Positions 1 to 7,363 of a stretch of 64,000 nt of DNA are shown here, piece by piece (the stretch's first letter is position 1; each line of letters starts with the position of its first letter). The stretch is from contig CM067373.1 of NCBI GenBank assembly GCA_034401795.1, positions 38,923,669 through 38,987,668 on the forward strand. The letters run 5' to 3'. Position numbers and translations under genes: made by a program. Under the pieces are notes generated by a model. It saw only the letters and a program-made list of their open reading frames with translations. It was not told the DNA's origin and ran no database searches. This DNA comes from Chaetoderma sp. LZ-2023a (taxonomy: Eukaryota; Mollusca; Caudofoveata; Chaetodermatida; Chaetodermatidae).

Positions 1-50
1 AGTAAGCAAAGGGAGATAATTAACATTTTTGCCAGAAAAGAGTTATCTAT
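1..50 (+). mobile_element. DIRS copy 2, 5' UTR/intron fragment left of the nested insertion
   Basis: These 50 bases are identical to the reverse complement of 45329-45378 in copy 6, which lies in the gag intron of that element. In copy 6 the next bases are the ones found here at 7098 onward. The fragment is therefore the left flank of copy 1 and belongs to the outer element, copy 2, whose left terminus and gag exon 1 lie outside the window. Confidence 0.85.
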
Positions 51-257
51 TTTCACTTCAAGAGTATACTTACCTCCCTAATACTTTTGATATTGCTAAA
101 TATTGGCTTTCACTCAATAAACACTCAGATTTAAAACAGTTAGGTGCCCCTACTGGGCAGGGAGTCAGAGCGTAGTCTGGCGGATGCCAGCCCCACCACC
201 GCGCATGCGCAGACTAGCACTTCCTCTTTGCTAGATTATTGGCAAAGAGAACACACA
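51..257 (+). repeat. Left inverted terminal repeat of DIRS copy 1
   Basis: From about base 67 inward this is the reverse complement of the right terminal repeat (about 6880-7080), including the block TGCCCCTACTGGGCAGGGAG and the GCGCATGCGC motif. The outermost 16 bases, TTTCACTTCAAGAGTA, are specific to the left end, and the right end has its own longer extension. Bases 51-96 are perfectly complementary to 6713-6758. The inner boundary is fuzzy near 235-257. Confidence 0.88.
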
Positions 258-335
258 TGTTTTTCAGTCATAAGCTTTTCTTGCTCATTAACGTTTTTAT
301 TGGTGTTATTTTGGAAGTGATAAGACCTGATTTGG

Positions 336-386
336 ATGGCGGAAGGATACACTTCGCCACCGGAGGACGTTGGACCTTTAAATCAG
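336..386 (+). CDS. gag: DIRS copy 1 gag exon 1 (17-codon leader, predicted)
   Basis: ATG at 336 (context GGATGG) opens 17 codons, MAEGYTSPPEDVGPLNQ, ending at CAG followed by the donor GTGACT at 387. The main gag reading frame has no conserved ATG of its own: copy 1 has ATG at 1180, but copies 2 and 6 have a Leu codon there. The frame starts directly after a polypyrimidine-CAG acceptor at 1148. Joining 386 to 1149 keeps phase 0. Copies 6 (45825-45875) and 3 (24119-24169) have an ATG, exactly 17 codons and a CAG/GTGA-type donor at the same place, although the copy 3 peptide is very different. Splicing is inferred from sequence only. Confidence 0.75.
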
Positions 387-1148
387 GTGACTTCTAGTAA
401 AATTAGCGAGTTTTCTTCCCGGTGTATTGTGTTTCCGGGACTCGCGTTTACCGTGATAAGCGCCTTAGTTAGTTGGTTTAGGTCAACTCGGTGCTACCTA
501 GGACTAATTTCTCTTTCTGTTTCTGTCCACAGGTCTGTATGACGCTAGGTTGTGACGTCACAGTACCAGAGAATTAGTATTCTCTCCACCATGGTTCCAT
601 TTCCTACTAACACTGTTAGGTTATCTAACCAAATGAAAAATTATGTCCAGTGAGTTGGAGGCCTGGTATAAAGGTCTTCTCACTTTGCCCTCTTGATCCA
701 ATTCCTTCCCCATGAGGTGGAGAGAGTTAAGAGGCGTGCAGATGGTGGAGTTTCCGGTTCGTCACGTTGGATGGTTTGTCTATACAAAGTGTCAGGTATC
801 TAGTTATTGATAATGTGGTGATGTTAATTATTGTAAACAATCAAAGGGAGATAATTAACATTTTTGCCAGTCAAGAGTTATCTATATGTATCTGATGGTT
901 GTGTAGTCAACTTATCCATTCAGCATACAATTCGTCTTTGCACTTGGATGTTTTGTTGGGATCGAATTTTTCCTGTCACGGGATTAATGACGTCATAATC
1001 AGCTGGCTATGTATTTATTAGCAATTCAAGCGCTATGCTGGTTTTTGATGTATATTGATCTTTATGATCGTTTTCCTTCTCCTTGAGTTGGATTGAGTTT
1101 CTAAGCTTAACTAGTTGCTCATACTCCTTGTCCTTTGCCCTGTTTCAG

Positions 1149-3212
1149 GGACCGGGTTGCGCGTCCTGTGGACGTTTTATGCATGTAAAGTTCTGGCCGC
1201 ATCTGTGTTATCGATGTAGCCCTTGTGGTCCATTGATTAATTGTGACATATGTAAGCACTGGGGGGGCGAGTTAATGTCCGAATTCTTGTGCTGCTTACA
1301 GGCGACGGACAAGGTGGTAGAGGAGGAGAGGAAGAAGAAGCGGAAACGAGAGGTTGTAAGTAGGAAGGGTAAGGGGAAGGTCTCGTCCGCGGTGGATATG
1401 GAGACCTTCCGGACCGAGATGTTGGGAGAGATGAAGAGGACAATAAAAGATTTGGTTCCAGGGTTGCTTCGTGGCATGCTTCCTGGACCGGATCCTTTAT
1501 TGTCCTCATCATCGGCTTCGGAGCAGGTAATCCCCGCCTCTGGATCGATTTTCCTTAGTCCGCTTCCGTTGTCCGACGATTCAGAGGTGGCCCCATTAGA
1601 GGGGGCGTTCCACGGCCCTGGCAGCAGGCTTATTGCCGCGCCGATAGGGGACCGTGGACGGTTGTCGCTGGAACCCGCTGGCTGCTTATCAGTCCAGGGG
1701 TATCCGCGCGCCGCGGTGGCCAGTACCTCCTATGGCACCGTTCCTGGTCAGCCCGGGTTAGCTCTCTTTGCTGACCCGGGGTCTAATCTTTCTGACCAGG
1801 GTGATGAGGATTACCTGCTAGGGTCGCCGTCTGACGACGTGGACATGGATGAAGACGTTTGTGCACCCCTCGCGGGGAATACAGGCGCTTTTTTCCACGG
1901 TATTACTCACCCTGGAGTAAGGTCCGCGGTTCAGGTGGTGGCCCAGGGCGCTGCTGATGGCCAGCGGTACCGCATACCTCGGCTTGCCGAGAGTGTAGCT
2001 GGTGCTGGCCGGGCCCGTGGTAGGGCTATATATACCCCGCGCTCTACCGCGGTGCCTGCTCCTGGTCAAACCAGTGATATTCTCATGCCGGTGCTGTCAG
2101 GCCCGCATGTTTTCCCTGGCTTGCCAGGTGTATCAGCGTACCCGCCGTCAAGCTCTACTGCTTGCGCTCAGGAGGAAGACGAAGGACCCCGTCTTGTAGA
2201 GCGCTCGCAGTTAGCCACGGAGGAGGATTGGTATGACGCTTGCCAGTGGTTGGTGAGCGTTAGGCCTGATCTGCCCGTGGAGCAGTCGGCTAGCCACCGT
2301 GTTCACACGCCGTGGTTAGCTGGGAAACCAACTGCTAACGCTATGCCTTCTCTGCCGCTGGCGGAGCATGTCGTTGACATGTTCAAGGCGGCGGAGGCGT
2401 CCATTAACACGAGTGGACGTCTCGCGAAGGCCCCTCGCGAGGTGGCCAGGCGTTGTCGCATCGTGCCCCTGGACTACCAGCGGTACGGTGTGGTACCCAA
2501 GCCCAGCGTGGATGACCGCGCGGCTTTGGGTGAGGATACGCGGCCAGGCTCCCGTTCTGACGCGGGGGTCTTGTGCGCGAACGCGTTGCGTTCGGCGAAT
2601 ACCGCGTTGCGTGATGCGGAGGAGAGTGGGAGGGCTTCGATTGCCGCTCTGTCCCACGTCTCCCAGCTGTTACAGGGGGTAGTAACGGCATCCGCATCGC
2701 GCCAGCCAGGCCCGCTCGCGGTCCAGCGAACCATCCAGGATGGTATTAACCTGGCGCTGGACTGTATGACGCGGGCGGTGACCAGGAGTGTCAGGGCAAG
2801 ACGCACATTTGCCCTGGACAATCTGTGCCCGTCTCAGGACCTGTATAATAGGCTACTCCGTACGCCTATGACGGGTCCTGGTCTTTTTGGAGGTGAGGGA
2901 TGTCGCCACCTCCAGGAGACGGTCACCCTGGTGAATAACCAGAGGGCGCTGCGCGAACAGTTTGAGGTACTGCGTCGTGCTAACGTTCGCGCCGCGGCCC
3001 CTGCGTATCGTCCCCTGCAGGCTCGAGGTGATGTTGGCCAAGTCAGAGGCCAGCCGCCGTCGCAGCGCCGGCCTCGGCCGCGTGCGATTCGGCCAGCAGT
3101 GAGGGGGGCGCAGGCTCCTCAGCCGCCGTCAGCCAGGCAGCCGCCCGTGCACCGAGGTGCGCGCGGGGCGGGGCGGGTCGCGCGAGGATCTGGGCGTGGT
3201 TATCGTTCCTGA
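1149..3212 (+). CDS. gag: DIRS copy 1 gag-like protein, main exon
   Basis: Open to the stop at 3210-3212; with exon 1 it makes a 704-residue protein, the same length as in copy 6. Near the N-terminus (residues 21-52 of the spliced product) is a cysteine cluster, C-x2-C-x12-C-x2-C-x2-C-x5-C-x2-C, which probably binds zinc. A Lys/Arg-rich stretch (about 75-92, RKKKRKREV) looks like a nuclear localisation or nucleic-acid-binding segment. The middle is acidic and Pro/Gly-rich, and the C-terminus is Arg/Gly-rich (RGAGRVARGSGRGYRS). The role as structural or RNA-packaging protein is inferred from its position as the first ORF of a DIRS element; I recognise no capsid fold. The acceptor (TTTGCCCTGTTTCAG) ends at 1148. 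The end overlaps the RT frame by about 55 nt. Confidence 0.85.
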   Translation, partial: GPGCASCGRFMHVKFWPHLCYRCSPCGPLINCDICKHWGGELMSEFLCCLQATDKVVEEERKKKRKREVVSRKGKGKVSSAVDMETFRTEMLGEMKRTIKDLVPGLLRGMLPGPDPLLSSSSASEQVIPASGSIFLSPLPLSDDSEVAPLEGAFHGPGSRLIAAPIGDRGRLSLEPAGCLSVQGYPRAAVASTSYGTVPGQPGLALFADPGSNLSDQGDEDYLLGSPSDDVDMDEDVCAPLAGNTGAFFHGITHPGVRSAVQVVAQGAADGQRYRIPRLAESVAGAGRARGRAIYTPRSTAVPAPGQTSDILMPVLSGPHVFPGLPGVSAYPPSSSTACAQEEDEGPRLVERSQLATEEDWYDACQWLVSVRPDLPVEQSASHRVHTPWLAGKPTANAMPSLPLAEHVVDMFKAAEASINTSGRLAKAPREVARRCRIVPLDYQRYGVVPKPSVDDRAALGEDTRPGSRSDAGVLCANALRSANTALRDAEESGRASIAALSHVSQLLQGVVTASASRQPGPLAVQRTIQDGINLALDCMTRAVTRSVRARRTFALDNLCPSQDLYNRLLRTPMTGPGLFGGEGCRHLQETVTLVNNQRALREQFEVLRRANVRAAAPAYRPLQARGDVGQVRGQPPSQRRPRPRAIRPAVRGAQAPQPPSARQPPVHRGARGAGRVARGSGRGYRS

Positions 3213-5343
3213 CAGGGCGCTTACCGCGGTAAGGACCACGCCGGTGTGTATGGCGACGGAGACAGTGCCGCTCTTGCATGCCTTGTGTCCACCGCGGTCC
3301 CTAGGTGGACCGGTGGGAGGCCGGCTAGCCGACCACATGCAAGAGTGGGAACGGTTAACTCAGGACCGTTTAGTCTTGCGATGGCTTTCCGTGGGGTATC
3401 ATCCAGAGTGGATGACAGGCCCGCCGTCGCGACTGTCTCTGGTGCCAGTCTGGACTCCCATTCCGAGAGATCCAGGTCAAAGGTTGTGTATCGAGGAGGA
3501 GATAAATTCCCTCGTACAAAAAGGAGCTATTCAGCCGGCACAAAGGTGTCCGGGCTTCTATTCAACCCTGTTCTTGGTAACAAAACGCACCGGTGGGTGG
3601 AGACCGATTCTCAACCTCAAGCCATTGAACAAGTTCATCGAGACGCCCAGTTTCAAGATGGAAACGGTGCGCTCGGTGTTGGCGGGGTTGGAGAGGGGGA
3701 TGTGGACGGCGTCGATAGATTTGAAGGACGCTTATTTCCACATCCCCATCCACAGGAGTTTCTGTCGCTTCCTGAGATTTGCATTCCAGGGCAGACAGTG
3801 GGAATTCAGGGTGTTGCCCTTCGGAATTTCCACGGCTCCTCGGGTTTTCACCCGTGTGGTTCTTGCGATCACAGCATACCTCCGCAGGAGAAGCATAGCA
3901 GTCCACACGTACATAGATGACTGGCTGTTGAAAGCGCACACCCGGGAAAGTTTGTCCGCCAATCTGGAGATTGTTTTGAAAATTCTCACAGACTTGGGCT
4001 GGATGATCAATTTCCCAAAATCAGAGCTGACTCCATCCCAGAAGTTTGTTTACCTGGGGATGTTCTTCGATCTGGAGACAGGATATGTGTATCCTACTCA
4101 GGAGAGAGTTCAAATACTCATCTCGTTGATTCAGTCAGTGTGCGACAGTCGTCATGTCCTGGCACGGGTTTACTTGAGAATGCTGGGGTTGATGGTTTCG
4201 TTGGAACCAGTCATTCCTCAGGCCGCCTTACGCAGGCGGCCGATCCAGTTGTTTCTCATGACACAATGGACCCAGAGTACAGGTTCGCTGGACTCGAATG
4301 TGTCAGTGTTGGCGCCTCTGATTCACCACCTGCAATGGTGGTTGAATACAGAGAATCTCTTACCGGGGGTTTTGCTAACCCCTCCCCACCCTCAGGTGAC
4401 TGTGTATACAGATGCATCGATGGAGGGCTGGGGAGCTTGCCTGGAAGAATCCACGATATCAGGGCTTTGGAATCTGGAACAGTCACAGGAACATATAAAT
4501 CTACTGGAGCTAAGAGCAGTAGTCCTGGGCCTGGAACATTTCTTACAGAAAGTTCAGGGCAAGATTGTTCTTATTCGTTCAGACAACTCAACAGTTGTGA
4601 CTTACATAAACCGCCAGGGCGGAACGAAGTCGCCCAGTCTCTGTATGATGACATGGAAACTGCTTTGTTGGTGTCTGGATCACCAGATTACCTTGAAAGC
4701 AGTTCATATTCCGGGAAGGTTAAACCTGCTAGCAGACTCATTGAGCCGAAGGATGAGTGTTTTACCCACGGAATGGCAACTAAATCAATGTGTGGCGGAT
4801 CGTCTGTTCGACCATTGGGGGAAACCCAACATCGATTTGTTCGCAACGAAGAAGAATGCGAAGATGACGACGTACGTCTCTCCGATTCCGGATCCAAGCG
4901 CTTTCGCAACAGATGCGTTAGCTATCAGCTGGGGGAGAATGTATGCATACGCATTCCCTCCAGCAATCCTGATTCCAAAAATTCTTCAGAAAATCAGACA
5001 GGAGGAATGCCAAGTGCTTCTGATCGCCCCGGATTGGCCAAGCCGATCTTGGTATACGGATCTGCTGGACCTTCTGGTCTGCAATCCGGTTCCTCTGCCT
5101 CTGATGGACGATATTATCTTCCAGGGCAAGGCCCTTCACAACAATCCGTCAATGTTCAGATTGACTGCGTGGATGTTGTCAAGGAATCTAGAATTAAGGA
5201 GGGCTTTTCTGAGCAAGCAGCCATGTTTATGGCCAAAGCCAGGAGGGGGTCAACCTCCAGAGCATATAATTATAAAATCAACAGATTTGCAGAATGGTGC
5301 TCAAAAAGATGTATTGATCCAATGGATTCATCTATTCAAGTAG
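3157..5343 (+). CDS. DIRS copy 1 reverse transcriptase-RNase H polyprotein
   Basis: Open frame of 728 codons in the +1 frame relative to gag. The first ATG is at 3250 (MATETVPLL), so translation may start there or by frameshifting out of gag. RT motifs: GAIQPAQ and TGGWRPILNLKPLN (about 123-160), SIDLKDAY with the first Asp at 188, PFGISTAPRVF (about 222-232), and the catalytic YIDD at 252-255. RNase H: YTDAS (Asp 419), LLEL (Glu 451), RSDNS (Asp 477) and LADSLS (Asp 527). The last 200 residues (IDLFAT, YAFPP, DWPSRSWY) are typical of DIRS polyproteins and may correspond to their reported methyltransferase-like region, but I cannot see a convincing DPPY motif. All catalytic residues are present. 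Confidence 0.93.
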   Translation: MRAGRGGSREDLGVVIVPDRALTAVRTTPVCMATETVPLLHALCPPRSLGGPVGGRLADHMQEWERLTQDRLVLRWLSVGYHPEWMTGPPSRLSLVPVWTPIPRDPGQRLCIEEEINSLVQKGAIQPAQRCPGFYSTLFLVTKRTGGWRPILNLKPLNKFIETPSFKMETVRSVLAGLERGMWTASIDLKDAYFHIPIHRSFCRFLRFAFQGRQWEFRVLPFGISTAPRVFTRVVLAITAYLRRRSIAVHTYIDDWLLKAHTRESLSANLEIVLKILTDLGWMINFPKSELTPSQKFVYLGMFFDLETGYVYPTQERVQILISLIQSVCDSRHVLARVYLRMLGLMVSLEPVIPQAALRRRPIQLFLMTQWTQSTGSLDSNVSVLAPLIHHLQWWLNTENLLPGVLLTPPHPQVTVYTDASMEGWGACLEESTISGLWNLEQSQEHINLLELRAVVLGLEHFLQKVQGKIVLIRSDNSTVVTYINRQGGTKSPSLCMMTWKLLCWCLDHQITLKAVHIPGRLNLLADSLSRRMSVLPTEWQLNQCVADRLFDHWGKPNIDLFATKKNAKMTTYVSPIPDPSAFATDALAISWGRMYAYAFPPAILIPKILQKIRQEECQVLLIAPDWPSRSWYTDLLDLLVCNPVPLPLMDDIIFQGKALHNNPSMFRLTAWMLSRNLELRRAFLSKQPCLWPKPGGGQPPEHIIIKSTDLQNGAQKDVLIQWIHLFK

Positions 5344-6182
5344 TAGCTGATTTCCTCTGTCACCTCTATGATGCCTATAGCCTCAAGCCTAACTCTATTG
5401 CTGGTTATAAGTCAGCATTAATGTCTGTTATTCCTTGCTTGGCTAAGAGGGGAAGTGATGAAGTAAATACATTGAATGTATTAATTAAAGGCATGGGCAA
5501 TCTAAGACCAAGGAATCCTCCTGTGATTCCGTCTTGGAGTTTATCGCTAGTGCTTCAAGTACTAGGTGATAAGCCTTTTGAACCACTTAGTTCCATTTCT
5601 ATGAAACTATTAACACTGAAGACTGTGTTTTTAATTGCTGCGGCCTCGGCTAGGCGTAGGAGTGAGATTCATGCCTTATCAGCCGAGGATGACCGTTTTG
5701 TGGTTTCAGGGGAAGGCCTTAAGCTGCTACCTAGGATTAATTTCTTGGCTAAAAATCAGTCGTTGAAATATCCAGGTCAACCTATTATTTTGCCTGCTTT
5801 AACTAGATATGATCCTAATTCTAAAGCATGGTGTCCCGTCCGGGCGCTGCGCCGGTACAAACAACGTACGGCGGCATGGCGCACCGACCAGTCAGCGTTA
5901 TGGTTGTCATATATTGAACCCCATGGGAGGGCTTCTAAGGACACCATTTCCAGGTGGATTGTGGAATGCATTCAGTTTTGCCATAAATCCGCCACCGGGA
6001 AACAGGTTGACGTGGCCAAGGCTCACAGTGTCCGCGGCGTAGTGACATCCACGGCCCTATTTAATGGGGTCCCTGTGGATGATATTATGTCGGTGGCTCA
6101 GTGGCACTGTGAGTCAAGTTTTACAGACCATTATCTCCGTGACACCTCTAATCCTCTCGCCTTGTCGGTTTTGAAAAAATAA
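4140..6182 (+). CDS. DIRS copy 1 tyrosine recombinase
   Basis: 680-codon frame, +1 to the RT frame and overlapping it by 1.2 kb. The recombinase proper is the C-terminal part, after the RT stop. It contains ARRRSEIHAL with the first catalytic Arg (505-507), KAHSVRG with the HxxR pair (His 629, Arg 632), QWH at 654-656, and the nucleophile Tyr 665 in DHYLRD, giving an intact R-H-R-Y set. A SAM-like core-binding region precedes it (about 340-450). It is expected to insert the circular cDNA, replacing a DDE integrase. The true start is unknown. In copies 2 and 6 this frame is open for 975-978 codons across the whole RT gene; here it is cut by TGA at 3918-3920, leaving an upstream open piece at 3246-3920. 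Confidence 0.9.
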   Translation: MRQSSCPGTGLLENAGVDGFVGTSHSSGRLTQAADPVVSHDTMDPEYRFAGLECVSVGASDSPPAMVVEYRESLTGGFANPSPPSGDCVYRCIDGGLGSLPGRIHDIRALESGTVTGTYKSTGAKSSSPGPGTFLTESSGQDCSYSFRQLNSCDLHKPPGRNEVAQSLYDDMETALLVSGSPDYLESSSYSGKVKPASRLIEPKDECFTHGMATKSMCGGSSVRPLGETQHRFVRNEEECEDDDVRLSDSGSKRFRNRCVSYQLGENVCIRIPSSNPDSKNSSENQTGGMPSASDRPGLAKPILVYGSAGPSGLQSGSSASDGRYYLPGQGPSQQSVNVQIDCVDVVKESRIKEGFSEQAAMFMAKARRGSTSRAYNYKINRFAEWCSKRCIDPMDSSIQVVADFLCHLYDAYSLKPNSIAGYKSALMSVIPCLAKRGSDEVNTLNVLIKGMGNLRPRNPPVIPSWSLSLVLQVLGDKPFEPLSSISMKLLTLKTVFLIAAASARRRSEIHALSAEDDRFVVSGEGLKLLPRINFLAKNQSLKYPGQPIILPALTRYDPNSKAWCPVRALRRYKQRTAAWRTDQSALWLSYIEPHGRASKDTISRWIVECIQFCHKSATGKQVDVAKAHSVRGVVTSTALFNGVPVDDIMSVAQWHCESSFTDHYLRDTSNPLALSVLKK

Positions 6183-6712
6183 ATCGGTTTATATTTTTTG
6201 AGGTGATTTCCTCATTACTTATATATATCACAATTAATTTATGGAAACACCCACATTTTTGGGCCTGCATCAGTCTTTACCGATGGGAAGATGATGTCAG
6301 CAGCCATTGTCAACAAGGTCAGTCTTGTTCATGTGTTGTCCGTTGTTGATTGTATTGTCACGATTACCCGTTATTAATATGGTGATGGTTTGTGTATTTG
6401 TGTGGTTCATTGTTGAGAGTTACGAAAATGGAGCTTTTTCGTCTCTGTCCTGTAGTACATGGCACTTGTACGTAGAGAGCGTATAGGACATTGAGGTCAG
6501 TCGACTCTTCCTCCCAGGAAGGAGGGGGGGGAGCGCATATGACATTCGGTCATCTCTCATACATCGGTGGTGTTATCCGATGGTTAGTCAAATCCTGACT
6601 GTTTTTTCTTACAGTTTCAGAAGTTTAAGTGCCTTAAACGCAGAAAAGCGTATAGGGATGAGCTGGTCTTTTGACCTCGCCTCCCTCCCGCCAGATTCAC
6701 TTTCGAATTCTG
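6183..6712 (+). other. 3' untranslated region of DIRS copy 1
   Basis: No coding potential. Conserved at about 6605-6614 is a strong splice acceptor (TTTTTTCTTACAG, exon side from 6615). With the donor AG/GTAAGTAT at 6735/6736 it frames a 121-nt exon-like segment. The same arrangement is found in copies 2, 6 and 7. Whether this is a real terminal exon of the element transcript is unknown. Confidence 0.6.
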
Positions 6713-6812
6713 GCAATATCAAAAGTATTAGGGAGGTAAGTATACTCTTGAAGTGAAATAAACGAAATCTAGGATTTCTTTTTTCACGAGAGAGTTGATA
6801 CTTACCTCCCTA
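6713..6812 (+). repeat. Internal complementary region (ICR) of DIRS copy 1
   Basis: Bases 6713-6758 are the perfect reverse complement of the left end (51-96), and 6759-6812 are the perfect reverse complement of the right end (7044-7097). The ICR is thus the mirror of the two element ends joined in a circle, the defining DIRS1 feature thought to template completion of the cDNA ends and circle closure. The junction falls between AAGTGAAA and TAAACG. Confidence 0.93.
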
Positions 6813-7097
6813 GATACGGACCCGGCCTCTCCACCCCACAGAGGCTCGGTCTTCAGGCTCTTAATAGTTGCATGTGTGTCAGCCAATAATCTAGTCAGAG
6901 GAAGTGCTAGTCTGCGCATGCGCGGTGGTGGGGCTGGCATCCGCCAGACTACGCTCTGACTCCCTGCCCAGTAGGGGCACCTAACTGTTTTAAATCTGAG
7001 TGTTTATTGAGTGAAAGCCAATATTTAGCAATATCAAAAGTATTAGGGAGGTAAGTATCAACTCTCTCGTGAAAAAAGAAATCCTAGATTTCGTTTA
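6813..7097 (+). repeat. Right inverted terminal repeat of DIRS copy 1
   Basis: Reverse complement of the left terminal repeat over about 6880-7080, plus a right-specific outer extension ending TTTCGTTTA. It contains a second perfect donor consensus AG/GTAAGTAT (after 7050). The GCGCATGCGC motif and the CTGCCCAGTAGGGGC block are shared with every copy in the window. Confidence 0.88.
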
Positions 7098-7363
7098 ATG
7101 TATCTGATGGTTGTGTAGTCGACGTATCCATTCAGCATACAATTCGTCCTTGCACTTGGATGTTTTGTTGGGATCGAATTTTTCCTGTCACGGGATTAAT
7201 GACATCATAATCAGCCTGGCTATGTATTTATCAGCAATTCAAGTCGCTATGCTGGTTTCTGATGTATATTGATCTTTATGATCGTTTTCCTTCTCTTTGA
7301 GTTGGTTTGAGTGTCTAAGCTTAACTAGTTTGCTCATACTCCTTGTCCTTTGCCCTGTTTCAG

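Larger units (their letters stand above)
51..7097 (+). mobile_element. DIRS-type retrotransposon, copy 1 (full length, about 7.05 kb)
   Basis: Complete element from outer end TTTCACTTC (51) to GATTTCGTTTA (7097). It holds a left inverted terminal repeat, gag exon 1, a 762-nt intron, gag exon 2, an RT-RNase H ORF, an overlapping tyrosine recombinase ORF, an internal complementary region and a right inverted repeat. This is the DIRS1-type layout: inverted repeats with an internal complementary region, not the split direct repeats of PAT or Ngaro elements. There is no protease or DDE integrase. No target-site duplication is present, as expected for recombinase-mediated insertion. It is inserted inside copy 2. 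Gag and RT frames are open; the recombinase frame carries one upstream TGA (3918-3920). Confidence 0.93.

Noticed and set aside
1208-3041. Many 60-115-codon antisense and alternative-frame ORFs inside gag (also in copies 2 and 6).
   Set aside because: They are shadows of the GC-rich gag frame, are repeated in all copies simply because the DNA is, and show no domain or start-site support.
51-7097. Interpretation as an LTR retrotransposon or endogenous retrovirus.
   Set aside because: There are no direct long terminal repeats, no protease, no DDE integrase and no envelope gene. A tyrosine recombinase, inverted ends and an ICR define a DIRS element.
6762-7097. The 340-bp unit with inverted ends next to copies 1, 2, 6 and 7 as a separate MITE.
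   Set aside because: It is always fused to the DIRS 3' end, its outer part equals the right terminal repeat, and its inner edge is the right half of the ICR. It is part of the DIRS element.
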